Origin: Ruegeria sp. SCSIO 43209
GTDB lineage: Bacteria > Pseudomonadota > Alphaproteobacteria > Rhodobacterales > Rhodobacteraceae
DNA length: 64,000 nucleotides
Assembly (NCBI RefSeq): GCF_019904295.1
Contig: NZ_CP065359.1
Coordinates: 3,160,001 to 3,224,000 of the forward strand
Direction: 5' to 3'
In this document: piece after piece, positions 50,499-59,407 of the stretch
How positions within the stretch are numbered: the first letter of the stretch is position 1
Layout: the number at the start of each line of letters is the position of its first letter
Notes under the pieces: model-generated
Databases searched by the model: none
Seen by the model: only the letters and a program-made list of their open reading frames with translations
What the model was told of the DNA's origin: nothing
Program-made: the position numbers and the translations under genes

Positions 50499-51524
50499 GT
50501 GACAACAGAAACAAAACGCCCGCTTACCCTTCGTGATGTCTCGGAAGCGTCCGGAGTATCCGAAATGACCGTTAGCCGGGTGCTACGTAATCGCGGGGAT
50601 GTGTCGGATGCCACCCGTACCCGTGTTTTGGCCGCCGCAAAAGAACTGGGATATGTGCCCAACAAGATCGCGGGAGCATTGGCGTCAAGCCGGGTGAATC
50701 TGGTCGCTGTGATCATCCCGTCATTGTCAAATATGGTCTTCCCCGAAGTTTTAACCGGTATCAATCAGGTGCTGGAAGATACTGAACTGCAGCCGGTGGT
50801 TGGCGTCACGGACTATCTGCCAGAAAAAGAAGAAAAAGTGCTGTACGAGATGCTCTCGTGGCGGCCCTCAGGCGTGATCATTGCCGGACTGGAGCATACC
50901 GAAGCCGCGCGCGCTATGCTGGATTCAGCTGGCATACCGGTGGTCGAGATCATGGATACTGATGGCAAACCGGTGGATGCGATGGTGGGAATCTCTCACC
51001 GCCGCGCCGGGCGCGAAATGGCGCAGGCAATCCTGAAGGCGGGCTATGAGCATATCGGGTTTATGGGCACCAAGATGCCGTTGGACCACCGTGCCCGTAA
51101 ACGGTTCGAAGGCTTCACCGAAGTATTGGGCAAGCACGGGATCGAGATCGAAGATCGCGAATTCTACTCGGGCGGGTCGGCGCTGGCCAAGGGGCGCGAG
51201 ATGACACAAGCGATGCTGGAACGATCGCCTGATTTGGATTTTCTGTATTATTCCAACGATATGATCGGTGCCGGCGGGCTGCTGTATTTGCTGGATCAAG
51301 GGATCGACGTGCCCGGTCAGATCGGTTTAGCCGGATTCAACAATGTAGAGCTGCTGCAGGGGCTGCCGCGCAAGCTGGCCACGATGGATGCCTGCCGGAC
51401 CGAGATTGGGCGCACCGCGGCCGAGATCATTGCGGCGAAGTTGGCCGATCCGGAATCCGAGGTTGAAACCCGCGTTACCCTGACCCCCAAGATCAGCTAT
51501 GGCGACACGCTGAAACGGCGATAA
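50499..51524 (+). CDS. LacI-family transcriptional regulator
   Basis: Regulator of 341 residues with an N-terminal LacI helix-turn-helix (TLRDVSEASGVSEMTVSRVL) and a periplasmic-binding-protein-like effector domain (VNLVAVIIPSLSNMVFPEVL; later HRAGREMAQ and GLAGFNN). The fold resembles GntR of gluconate metabolism, but the effector is unknown. The start is GTG with AGG eight bases upstream. Only six bases separate it from the next gene, so the two are probably co-transcribed. Confidence 0.9.
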   Translation: MTTETKRPLTLRDVSEASGVSEMTVSRVLRNRGDVSDATRTRVLAAAKELGYVPNKIAGALASSRVNLVAVIIPSLSNMVFPEVLTGINQVLEDTELQPVVGVTDYLPEKEEKVLYEMLSWRPSGVIIAGLEHTEAARAMLDSAGIPVVEIMDTDGKPVDAMVGISHRRAGREMAQAILKAGYEHIGFMGTKMPLDHRARKRFEGFTEVLGKHGIEIEDREFYSGGSALAKGREMTQAMLERSPDLDFLYYSNDMIGAGGLLYLLDQGIDVPGQIGLAGFNNVELLQGLPRKLATMDACRTEIGRTAAEIIAAKLADPESEVETRVTLTPKISYGDTLKRR

Positions 51525-51530
51525 CGCCAG

Positions 51531-52745
51531 ATGGCGCTGCAACGTCTGGACAACCGCGCGGCGCGGGCGCTGTTCATGGATCGGCATGCGCTTCTGGAGC
51601 AGCCCGCTGGTGGCTCCAAAGGCGAAGACCTGTTGCAGCTGATCCATCGTTTGGGATTTGTCCAGCTCGACAGTATCAACACCGTCGCCCGCGCGCATGA
51701 CATGATCCTTTATGCGCGCAAGCCAAGCTATCGTGCGCGCCACCTCAAACACCTCTATGAACGCGACCGCGCGCTGTTTGAGCATTGGACACATGACGCC
51801 GCGGTGATCCCGATGGAATTCTATCGCCATTGGCATCTGCGGTTCCTGCGGGATGCAGAGATGCTGAAAGCCCGCTGGAAGAACTGGCGGCGTGACGGGT
51901 TTGAGCAAAAGTTCGAAACCGTCCTGCAGCATATCCGCGACCATGGTCCGGTTGGCTCGTCCGATGTCGGAAAAGACGAGAAAAAGGGATCTGGCGGTTG
52001 GTGGGACTGGCATCCATCCAAGACCGCGCTGGAATATCTCTGGCGATCCGGCGCGCTGACCGTGGTTGGACGCGATGGGTTTCAGAAACGCTATGACCTG
52101 ACAGAGCGGGTTATAGAAACTCAACTTTGCCCCGGCAATTTGCACTGCGACGCAAATGAAACTGTGGATTGGTTGTGTAACGCCGCACTCGACCGGCTGG
52201 GGTTCGCCACATCGGGAGAGCTTGCCGCGTTCTGGGATACGGTAAGCGCTGCCGAGGCAAAATCCTGGTGCCGACAGGCTCTAACACAGGGTGGAATCGA
52301 AGAGATCTGCGTCGAATGCGCAGACGGGCGGGAACGAAAAGTGTTCGCCCGCCCCGGGCTATGCGAACACGCAGCGGCGATGCCCGATGCGCCCGGCCGG
52401 ATCAGAGTTCTCAGCCCTTTTGACCCTATGTTGCGTGACCGGAACCGGGCCGAGCGGTTGTTCGGATTCCACTATCGGATCGAGGTGTTCGTCCCCGAAC
52501 CCAAGCGTACCTACGGCTATTATGTCTTTCCGTTGCTTGAGGGGCACCGGTTGATCGGGCGCATCGACATGAAGGCCCAGCGAGATCGTGGACTGTTGCG
52601 AATCCGATCCGTATGGCCAGAAAGGTCGGTGCGTTGGTCTGATGCAAGAACTCGCCGCCTGCAGGCCGAATTGGACCGGGTACGGCGATTTGCGGAACTG
52701 GACGGGGTGGAATTTGAAAAGGATTGGCTGAAAGATCCTAAATAG
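51531..52745 (+). CDS. YcaQ-type DNA glycosylase (winged-helix)
   Basis: Protein of 404 residues in the HTH_42/AlkZ-YcaQ family, whose members excise bulky or crosslinking base lesions. The N-terminal part has LGFVQLDSINTVARAHD, where the catalytic motif reads Q-L-D (residues 45-47) as in YcaQ, in contrast to Q-x-Q of AlkZ. The later segments PFDPMLRDRNR and the C-terminal RIDMKAQRDRGLL are typical. Function as an interstrand-crosslink glycosylase is inferred from the motif. It ends eight bases inside the convergent regulator gene. Confidence 0.88.
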   Translation: MALQRLDNRAARALFMDRHALLEQPAGGSKGEDLLQLIHRLGFVQLDSINTVARAHDMILYARKPSYRARHLKHLYERDRALFEHWTHDAAVIPMEFYRHWHLRFLRDAEMLKARWKNWRRDGFEQKFETVLQHIRDHGPVGSSDVGKDEKKGSGGWWDWHPSKTALEYLWRSGALTVVGRDGFQKRYDLTERVIETQLCPGNLHCDANETVDWLCNAALDRLGFATSGELAAFWDTVSAAEAKSWCRQALTQGGIEEICVECADGRERKVFARPGLCEHAAAMPDAPGRIRVLSPFDPMLRDRNRAERLFGFHYRIEVFVPEPKRTYGYYVFPLLEGHRLIGRIDMKAQRDRGLLRIRSVWPERSVRWSDARTRRLQAELDRVRRFAELDGVEFEKDWLKDPK

Positions 52746-53658
52746 AACCCAATTTTTCGATCAGGAAACCTTGTTCCTCAATCAGTAGGCGCAGCTCGTT
52801 CAGCGAAACATGGGGCGCCCTGCCCGATGTATCTAGCTGCGCATTTGCCCGCCCATACAAAGCCTCGCGACTGGCCAATATGTTCTTGAGCTGCTCCATC
52901 GCCTTGGGATTTCCAGCCATCGGGCGTTCGTCGCCTTGGGCGCGCACGCGGTCCATATGCTCGGTCGGTGACGCGCGCAGCCAGATGGTGTGAAACCGGC
53001 CAAGCAGGGTAGCATAGGTCGAAGGCTCTGATACGATCCCTCCCGCGACTGCCAGCACGACCCGATCATGCTCTGCAATCACCCGATCCAGCGCCTGCGC
53101 TTCCAGATTGCGATACCCGTCTTGCCCGTAGAACGCCATCACTTCAGACATGGGCATGCCGGCCATCTCTTCAATCATGGCTGTGAGTTCAACAAACGGC
53201 AGTCTTTGTGCAGCGGCCAGCATAGCGCCAAGAGTTGACTTACCCGCTCCGCGTAATCCAATCAGACAAACCCGATGCGCACGTGCATCCTCATCTGGGT
53301 GTGGTTGCAATGCACGCCTGACGCTTTCTTTGACGTCGTCGCTGGCTTGTCGGAAAAGCTCAACTATCTGCAAAGCATCCGAATCCCACGGATCATCTTC
53401 ACCAATCAACCATTCGGCTTTGTAATCCAGTGCCTGTGCGACACGGTGCAACACGCCGATCGAGATGTTGCCCTCACCCGCCTCAAGCTGCGCCAAATAG
53501 CGTGGGGAAACGCCCGAGTTCTCAGACAGGATCCGGCGCGGGATGCCTCGCATTTGACGCGCCCGGCGTACACGCGCGCCCACTCGCTCGCTCAAATCCT
53601 GCTTTGCAATATGTGCAGGCGGTGCCGGTTCTGGCGGTTTGGGCCCATCCATCTGCAT
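52738..53658 (-). CDS. XRE regulator with shikimate-kinase-like domain (BoxR/BzdR type)
   Basis: Regulator of 306 residues. An XRE helix-turn-helix at about 20-85 (RVGARVRRARQMRG, SGVSPRYLAQLEAG) is followed by a P-loop domain similar to shikimate kinase with GLRGAGKSTLG at about 131-141. In this family the kinase-like domain senses benzoyl-CoA and the protein controls aromatic breakdown genes. No benzoate genes lie beside it, so the target is unknown. The start is uncertain: methionines at 53703, 53658 and 53652 are all in frame and none has a good ribosome binding site; I chose 53658. Confidence 0.83.
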   Translation of the reverse strand: MQMDGPKPPEPAPPAHIAKQDLSERVGARVRRARQMRGIPRRILSENSGVSPRYLAQLEAGEGNISIGVLHRVAQALDYKAEWLIGEDDPWDSDALQIVELFRQASDDVKESVRRALQPHPDEDARAHRVCLIGLRGAGKSTLGAMLAAAQRLPFVELTAMIEEMAGMPMSEVMAFYGQDGYRNLEAQALDRVIAEHDRVVLAVAGGIVSEPSTYATLLGRFHTIWLRASPTEHMDRVRAQGDERPMAGNPKAMEQLKNILASREALYGRANAQLDTSGRAPHVSLNELRLLIEEQGFLIEKLGSI

Positions 53659-53815
53659 TGAACCGTTTGTTAAAGGTAAGGATGAGGCTACGACGCGAAC
53701 CATCTACGGGCAACGAATATTACCTTCTCCGCCCACAATGCTTATCGTTTGGGGCCTTAAACGAGATCTGAACGACGGCAGACAGCTTGGTTAGAGCCTG
53801 TTCTGAGCCTTGCGC

Positions 53816-54250
53816 TCAGCCTTCCAGCTGGTGAAGCTCTACCAGAAGGTCCAGCAACTTCTCGTGCTGCTCTGCCCCGAGCAAAGAGCGGGTGTGTTCC
53901 GCCAGCTCCAACATTTCCGCCAGATTTGCGTCGATAATTTGCAACCCGTTCTCGCTGATTTCGACAATCTGTCGGCGGCGGTCTTTGGTATCCGGCCGCC
54001 TCATGATCAGCTTGCTGTCTTCTAGCTTTTTCAGAATGCGCGTCAGGCTGGGCAACAAGAGGCAGGCGCGCTCGGCGATCTGAGTAGGCTCCTGAGGTCC
54101 TTCTTCCTGCAAAACGCGTAGAACGCGCCATTGTTGCTCGGTGACGCCAGCATCCGTTAGCACACCACGAATAGGCCCCATCACCCTTTCCCGAGCGCGC
54201 AACAGCGCTATCGGCAATGATCGGGACGTCTGTGGTAAGTTCTTTGACAT
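53816..54250 (-). CDS. hpaR: HpaR-type MarR regulator
   Basis: MarR-family repressor of 144 residues. The winged-helix part reads VTEQQWRVLRVLQEEGPQEP and then PSLTRILKKLEDSKLI, with the wing DTKDRRRQIVEIS. The N-terminal ARERVMGPIRGVLTDAG is characteristic of HpaR, which controls homoprotocatechuate or 4-hydroxyphenylacetate catabolism. It is divergent from the PLP decarboxylase gene, with 127 bases between the starts, and that gene is its likely target. Confidence 0.85.
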   Translation of the reverse strand: MSKNLPQTSRSLPIALLRARERVMGPIRGVLTDAGVTEQQWRVLRVLQEEGPQEPTQIAERACLLLPSLTRILKKLEDSKLIMRRPDTKDRRRQIVEISENGLQIIDANLAEMLELAEHTRSLLGAEQHEKLLDLLVELHQLEG

Positions 54251-54325
54251 ATGGAATTTTCGCGCAATTCCAAATATTTCGCAATAGAACGTTGGTTGTG
54301 GTTGAGTTTCGTTTACTGGACTTTA

Positions 54326-54339
54326 CTTAACTTGTTTAG
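54326..54339. promoter_or_regulatory. Candidate MarR/HpaR operator
   Basis: CTTAACTTGTTTAG is an imperfect dyad of the form CTnAAC-TT-GTTnAG. It lies 38 bases before the decarboxylase start in the divergent promoter region, a position where a repressor would block the promoter (inference). Confidence 0.5.
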
Positions 54340-54377
54340 CATATGATACTGACAAAAAGGCTACCGAGGCGGATAAG

Positions 54378-55787
54378 ATGAAATGGAATGAATTCTCCGA
54401 TTGGGGCAAGAAGGTTGCCGAGTGGACGCAAGACTATCACCTGACGGTGGGCGACAAGCCCGTGCGCGCCCGGACCGAGCCGGGCGATATCCTGAACGCT
54501 CTGCCCGCGCATCCCCCTGAGCAGGGCGAGCCGATCGAGGACATCTTTCATGATTTCGAACAAATCGTGATGCCCGGCATTACCCATTGGCAACACCCTC
54601 GGTTCTTCGCCTACTTCAATTCGAACGCCTCGGCCCCGTCTGTACTGGCCGAGTTCCTGGCCAGCGCCATCGCACCGCAGTGTATGCTGTGGCAGACCTC
54701 GCCCGCCGCAACCGAGATGGAAACACGAATGATGGACTGGCTGCGCGAAGCGCTGGACCTGCCCAAAGGTTTTGCCGGGGTCATTCAGGATTCGGCGTCA
54801 TCTGCGACATTGGCGGCTGTGCTGACCATGCGCGAGAAGGCGATGAACTGGCAGGGCAACACGCAGGGGCTGTTCGGTCAAAAGCCACTGCGCGTTTATT
54901 GCTCTTCCGAGGTTCATACCTCAATCGACCGCGCCATCTGGGTTGCGGGGATTGGACAGGACAATCTGGTGCGCATCCCCGTGCAAGGTGATTGGCGTGG
55001 AATGAACCCCGAGGCGCTTGAAGCAGCGATTCAATCAGATTTAGAGTCTGGCTTCCACCCGGCGGGCGTGATCCTTTGTGTTGGAGGGACCGGAACCGGG
55101 GCAACTGATCCAGTGGATCGCTGCCTTGCGATCGCACAGAAATACGGCCTTTATACCCATGTCGATGCAGCCTGGGCGGGGTCGGCGATGATCTGCCCCG
55201 AATATCGTCACTACTGGCCGGGGATCGATCAGGCCGACAGCATTGTATTCAATCCCCATAAGTGGCTGGGCGTGCAATTCGATTGCTGTGCGCATTTCCT
55301 GAAAAACCCCGATGATCTGGTCCGCACGCTTGCGATCAGCCCGGAATATCTGAAAACACACGGCAAGGACGGGATTATAAACTACTCAGAATGGTCGGTG
55401 CCCTTAGGACGTCGGTTCCGCGCGCTGAAACTGTGGTTCGTCATCCGTACCTATGGGCTGGAGGGGTTGCGCGAACGGCTGCGGAATCACGTCAATTGGT
55501 CGCGCGCGCTGCATGACCGTTTAGCAGCAGAACCGGATTTTCGGATCGTGACGCCTCCAATGTGGTCTCTTTGGACCTTCCGATACGAGCCGGATGGGGC
55601 CGACGATCTGGATGATCTGAACCTGCGGCTGGTGAATGCAATCAATGATGATGGGCGGATCTACCTGACACAAACCCGCGTGGATGGCGATCTGGTCATC
55701 CGCTTTCAGGCCGGTCAGTTTGAAACCAAAGAACAGGACGTGATGATGGCCTATGACGTGATCACAGAAATCGCTCGAGGGCTTTAG
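54378..55787 (+). CDS. Aromatic-L-amino-acid-type PLP decarboxylase
   Basis: Group II pyridoxal-phosphate decarboxylase of 469 residues. The PLP lysine is K295 (FNPHKWLG). The substrate side shows GITHWQHPRFFAYF and the carbonyl/HVDAAWAGS region carries the cofactor-binding aspartate. The family decarboxylates tyrosine, tryptophan or related amino acids; which one cannot be told. GAGG precedes the ATG. It is divergent from hpaR and convergent with the DUF3095 gene, with which it overlaps by four bases. Confidence 0.92.
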   Translation: MKWNEFSDWGKKVAEWTQDYHLTVGDKPVRARTEPGDILNALPAHPPEQGEPIEDIFHDFEQIVMPGITHWQHPRFFAYFNSNASAPSVLAEFLASAIAPQCMLWQTSPAATEMETRMMDWLREALDLPKGFAGVIQDSASSATLAAVLTMREKAMNWQGNTQGLFGQKPLRVYCSSEVHTSIDRAIWVAGIGQDNLVRIPVQGDWRGMNPEALEAAIQSDLESGFHPAGVILCVGGTGTGATDPVDRCLAIAQKYGLYTHVDAAWAGSAMICPEYRHYWPGIDQADSIVFNPHKWLGVQFDCCAHFLKNPDDLVRTLAISPEYLKTHGKDGIINYSEWSVPLGRRFRALKLWFVIRTYGLEGLRERLRNHVNWSRALHDRLAAEPDFRIVTPPMWSLWTFRYEPDGADDLDDLNLRLVNAINDDGRIYLTQTRVDGDLVIRFQAGQFETKEQDVMMAYDVITEIARGL

Positions 55788-56926
55788 GCCCTCATTGACG
55801 CTGCAGCCTGCGCGTATCCCCCCGAGGCCCCGTCAACAAAGTGCACATGGTCGTCGCGCATGGCCGAGGGAACAAAGCAGGTCATCATCGCCTCTTGCTG
55901 GGCGTGCATGCCATATCTGATTTTGCCTTTTGTTTGCGCGTCTTCCAGCATCTGAGTGAGCTTTTCCAACGTGCTCGAGTCACAATCCAGCGTCATTTTC
56001 AGACCGTCATCAAACTTTCGGAAATCAGCGTTGCGACTGACCATCTCTTTGTAATGCTTGGGTTCGAATTGACCCAGGCGCATCCCGGTTTTGAACAACA
56101 AGCCGATCAACATATTCCCGATCATCAAGCGTGTTTTCTGCATCAGAAGATTCCGACCCGCGCGTGAGACATGGGCATCGATATCGACGCCGGGCGGAGG
56201 GAAACTCATCGGAGGTCCTTTGGCCGGAACCGGGTGACCAGCGCGTTCTAGCCCTTCGGCGACGGACAGGATGGATTGAGTCAGGGCGGCGAATTCAGCC
56301 TCATTAGACTCTGATGTAGGCTGAATAACCAGTGAAACGATCTGACCAACCCTCGCTGGACTGTTGGACCAACGACAAGATAGGCCGGTCAGATCGGGCT
56401 GCGCGTCAGGTCCGGCTGGTTGCACAACAAGCTGCCCGGATTTCATCTGAGCCTCGGCCCAGGCCAGTCCCCCGCCGGTAAACATCGCATAGTCAACGCC
56501 GGTGGAAGGCGCAAAGCGAGCAACACGCAGATCACGTCCAGCGGCGCGGATGTCGGCCACCGAAACCAGCGCCGCGCGCAGAGTGATGGCGAATTCCGTT
56601 TCCGCCCAACTTTGCAATGTTGCCAGCGTATCCCGCGCGATCTCGGCATCCTCACCCGATACGGCGAATCCAGCACCATCACCACCGAAGACATACGGAA
56701 ATATGCGCCCACCCAGCGCATTGATCATGCCTGAAATCACGGCCGCCCCCACCATGTTGACGGTCTTGTACCGGCCCCGCGCGATTTCACCGGTCGAATC
56801 TACGATATCGGCGACGCCCAGAACCCATGTCTCTGGCAAAGGTGTGAACTGCGCGGGGTCACTGAGGCTGAGGAAATTGTCCGAAATGGGGACGGAGTCA
56901 TAAAATACAGAGTCTGAGAGGGTCAT
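55784..56926 (-). CDS. DUF3095-domain protein (adenylate-cyclase-like)
   Basis: Protein of 380 residues of the DUF3095 family. The N-terminal part has TWVLGVADIVDSTGEIARG and the region IFPYVFGGDGAGFAV, patterns that resemble nucleotide cyclase cores with metal-binding aspartates. No membrane segment or signal peptide is evident. The biochemical function is not established. It is a single gene, convergent with the decarboxylase. The ribosome binding site is weak (GAGTGTG). Confidence 0.8.
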   Translation of the reverse strand: MTLSDSVFYDSVPISDNFLSLSDPAQFTPLPETWVLGVADIVDSTGEIARGRYKTVNMVGAAVISGMINALGGRIFPYVFGGDGAGFAVSGEDAEIARDTLATLQSWAETEFAITLRAALVSVADIRAAGRDLRVARFAPSTGVDYAMFTGGGLAWAEAQMKSGQLVVQPAGPDAQPDLTGLSCRWSNSPARVGQIVSLVIQPTSESNEAEFAALTQSILSVAEGLERAGHPVPAKGPPMSFPPPGVDIDAHVSRAGRNLLMQKTRLMIGNMLIGLLFKTGMRLGQFEPKHYKEMVSRNADFRKFDDGLKMTLDCDSSTLEKLTQMLEDAQTKGKIRYGMHAQQEAMMTCFVPSAMRDDHVHFVDGASGGYAQAAASMRA

Positions 56927-57071
56927 AACACACTCGGGAAATCCTAAATCTTCCGTGATGATAGCTCAATTGTGAAGAATGTCCGCCCCAATCGATTCAA
57001 TCATGGCACTTGTGCCGATCAACGCGGCGTGCCAAGCATCGGGGCGGGGCAGCTAGACAATAGGTCAAGAA

Positions 57072-58244
57072 ATGCAGGCAGGTTTGGTGATCTTGTGTCT
57101 GGCCTATGTACTCAGCCAGTTTTTCCGCGCTTTTCTGGCAGTTTTGACTACCGATCTGGGACGCGATATCGGCGCAACACCCGAAGACCTCGCCTTTGCT
57201 TCAGGTCTTTGGTTTCTAATCTTTGCGGCGATGCAGATTCCGGTGGGCTGGGCACTGGACCGCGTCGGTCCTCGGCGCAGTTCTGCGGTGCTGCTGCTGA
57301 TCGGCGGGGCTGGCGGGGCTGGCCTGTTCGCGGTCGCAACGACCCCGTTCCATGTGGCGCTCGCCATGGCGCTGATCGGGGTAGGATGCTCGCCGGTTCT
57401 GATGGCATCCTACTATATCTTTGCACGAGAGTTTCCACCTGCCAAATTCGCCACGCTCGCCGCCGTGATGCTGGGCGTGGGATCTGTCGGCAATCTGGTC
57501 GCCTCATACCCCACGGCGCTGGCGGTCGAGCTGATGGGCTGGCGCGCTACGCTGGCCGGTCTGGCGATTATCTCTGCTGCGGTGGCTGCAGGGATCTGGC
57601 TGACGGTGCATGACCCTGAAAAGGTAAAAACCGAGCAAAAAGGATCACTTCCGGACCTGCTGAAAGAACCTGCGCTGTGGACCATTCTGCCGCTCATGCT
57701 TGTGTCTTATGCGCCATCGGGTGCGATCCGAGGGCTTTGGGCCGGGCCGTATTTGAATGACGTGTTCGGGCTCAGCACCGCTCAGATCGGGACGGCAACG
57801 TTGATCATGGGGGCCGCGATGATCACGGGGACCTTCGCCTATGGGCCGCTGGACCGTATCCTGGGCACCCGGAAATGGGTGATCCTGGGCGGTAATACCT
57901 TGGGCGTCGCAGCACTGGGCCTGCTGTGCCTGTGGATTGACAGCGGCGTTTGGGTCTCGGTGCTGCTGTTGGCGGTGATCGGCTTTCTGGGCGCCAGTTT
58001 TCCGGTGATCATGGCCCATGGCCGGGCCTTCGTGCCGCCGCATCTGGTCGGGCGGGGCGTTACCCTGCTGAACCTTTTTGGCGTTGGCGGCGTTGGTCTG
58101 GCGCAATTTGCCACCGGGCGCATCCATGCGGCCAGCGCCGGGATCAGCCCCTCAGCACCTTATACGGCGATCTTCGGCTTTTTCGCGGTCACCCTTGCCA
58201 TTGGCTGCGTGATCTATCTATTCAGTCGGGACAGCGTGGACTGA
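57072..58244 (+). CDS. MFS transporter
   Basis: Major facilitator of 390 residues with about twelve hydrophobic segments. The loop 2-3 motif is seen as GWALDRVGPRRS, and the second half begins at LKEPALWTILPLMLVSYAPSG. The substrate is unknown; it is probably an exporter or a small-organic-acid carrier. It ends 15 bases before the glycosyltransferase gene, so the two may be one transcript. The ATG at 57072 has only a partial ribosome binding site (AGG). Confidence 0.9.
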   Translation: MQAGLVILCLAYVLSQFFRAFLAVLTTDLGRDIGATPEDLAFASGLWFLIFAAMQIPVGWALDRVGPRRSSAVLLLIGGAGGAGLFAVATTPFHVALAMALIGVGCSPVLMASYYIFAREFPPAKFATLAAVMLGVGSVGNLVASYPTALAVELMGWRATLAGLAIISAAVAAGIWLTVHDPEKVKTEQKGSLPDLLKEPALWTILPLMLVSYAPSGAIRGLWAGPYLNDVFGLSTAQIGTATLIMGAAMITGTFAYGPLDRILGTRKWVILGGNTLGVAALGLLCLWIDSGVWVSVLLLAVIGFLGASFPVIMAHGRAFVPPHLVGRGVTLLNLFGVGGVGLAQFATGRIHAASAGISPSAPYTAIFGFFAVTLAIGCVIYLFSRDSVD

Positions 58245-58259
58245 AACCGGAGACCGCCC

Positions 58260-59294
58260 GTGCAGGACATTGAGGTGATTGCACCCAATCTGAAGCATTC
58301 CCTGTCGGGCGTGACAACGACGGTGATCCGTCTGCTGCCAATCCAGCAGAAAATGATCGGCATCCGTGCCACCGGTCCCGGCCTGCCGGCAGATTTGCCC
58401 CATATCAGACTCTGGAAACTACTGTTTCTGCCCAATCGCAAACGGGTCTGGCATGCACGCCGGAATACCGAGATGTTGATGGGTCTGGTCTTGCGTTCGG
58501 TGCTTCGACGCAACTACAAACTGCTATTCACCTCAGCCGCGCAACGTGATCATTCCGGGTTCACCAAGCGGCTGATTTCGAAAATGGACGCGTTGATCGC
58601 GACGACGCCTCAGGCCGCTTCCTTTCTGGAGCATCCCGCTACTGTCATCATGCATGGCGTCAACACCGAGCTGTTTCACCCAGCCGAGGACAAAAGCGCC
58701 CTGCGCCAAAAACTTGGCCTGCCAGACGGGCTGCTGATCGGGTGTTTTGGCCGTATCCGCCCTCAGAAAGGGGTCGACTTGCTGGTCGATGCCGCCCTGA
58801 AGATGCTGCCTAATCACCCCGATGCGCATGTGATCCTTACCGGGCGTACCACCAACGAATTTGAGGCGTTTCAGGCTGAGCAGGAGCAAAAGCTGCAGGA
58901 CGCCGGGCTGGGCGACCGCGTTCATTTTCTGGGTGAGCGCCCTTGGGATGAGATTGTCGAGACCTATCGCGCGCTCGATCTGTTCGTTGCGCCCGCACGG
59001 CACGAAGGGTTCGGCCTTACACCGCTTGAAGCGATGGCCTCGGGCGTGCCCGCCATAGCCAGTCACGGGGTCGGAGCGTTCAGTGCGCAAATCAAGGATG
59101 GTGAGACCGGAAGACTGGTCGAGAAAGACAATGCCCCTGCACTGGCCGACGCGCTGGAGGATATGGTGCAGGACCGCGCCGCGCTGGCCGCTGCGGGACT
59201 AGCCGCGCGCGCCCATGTCGAGCAGAATTTTCGAATCGAAGGCGAAGCGCAGGCGATTGTCGAGGTTTATCGATCCTTGCTGAAACAACCCTGA
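58260..59294 (+). CDS. GT4-family glycosyltransferase (LPS-core type)
   Basis: GT-B glycosyltransferase of 344 residues. The N-terminal IEVIAPNLKHSLSGVTTTVI resembles LpcC-type LPS-core mannosyltransferases of alphaproteobacteria. The C-terminal half holds FGRIRPQKGVDLLVDA and the GT4 signature HEGFGLTPLEAMASGVP with the two donor-binding glutamates. It probably adds a core sugar on the inner-membrane face (inference). GTG start with GGAG nine bases upstream. Confidence 0.88.
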   Translation: MQDIEVIAPNLKHSLSGVTTTVIRLLPIQQKMIGIRATGPGLPADLPHIRLWKLLFLPNRKRVWHARRNTEMLMGLVLRSVLRRNYKLLFTSAAQRDHSGFTKRLISKMDALIATTPQAASFLEHPATVIMHGVNTELFHPAEDKSALRQKLGLPDGLLIGCFGRIRPQKGVDLLVDAALKMLPNHPDAHVILTGRTTNEFEAFQAEQEQKLQDAGLGDRVHFLGERPWDEIVETYRALDLFVAPARHEGFGLTPLEAMASGVPAIASHGVGAFSAQIKDGETGRLVEKDNAPALADALEDMVQDRAALAAAGLAARAHVEQNFRIEGEAQAIVEVYRSLLKQP

Positions 59295-59407
59295 ACGGTA
59301 CTGAACTGTGTCAAATCGGTGTGACGGGGTGAAATAAGCCGAAACGCCTCTTTTTTCTTTGCCGCAACGCGGCTATGAACGCGCGTCCTTAACTTTGGAG
59401 ACATGAA

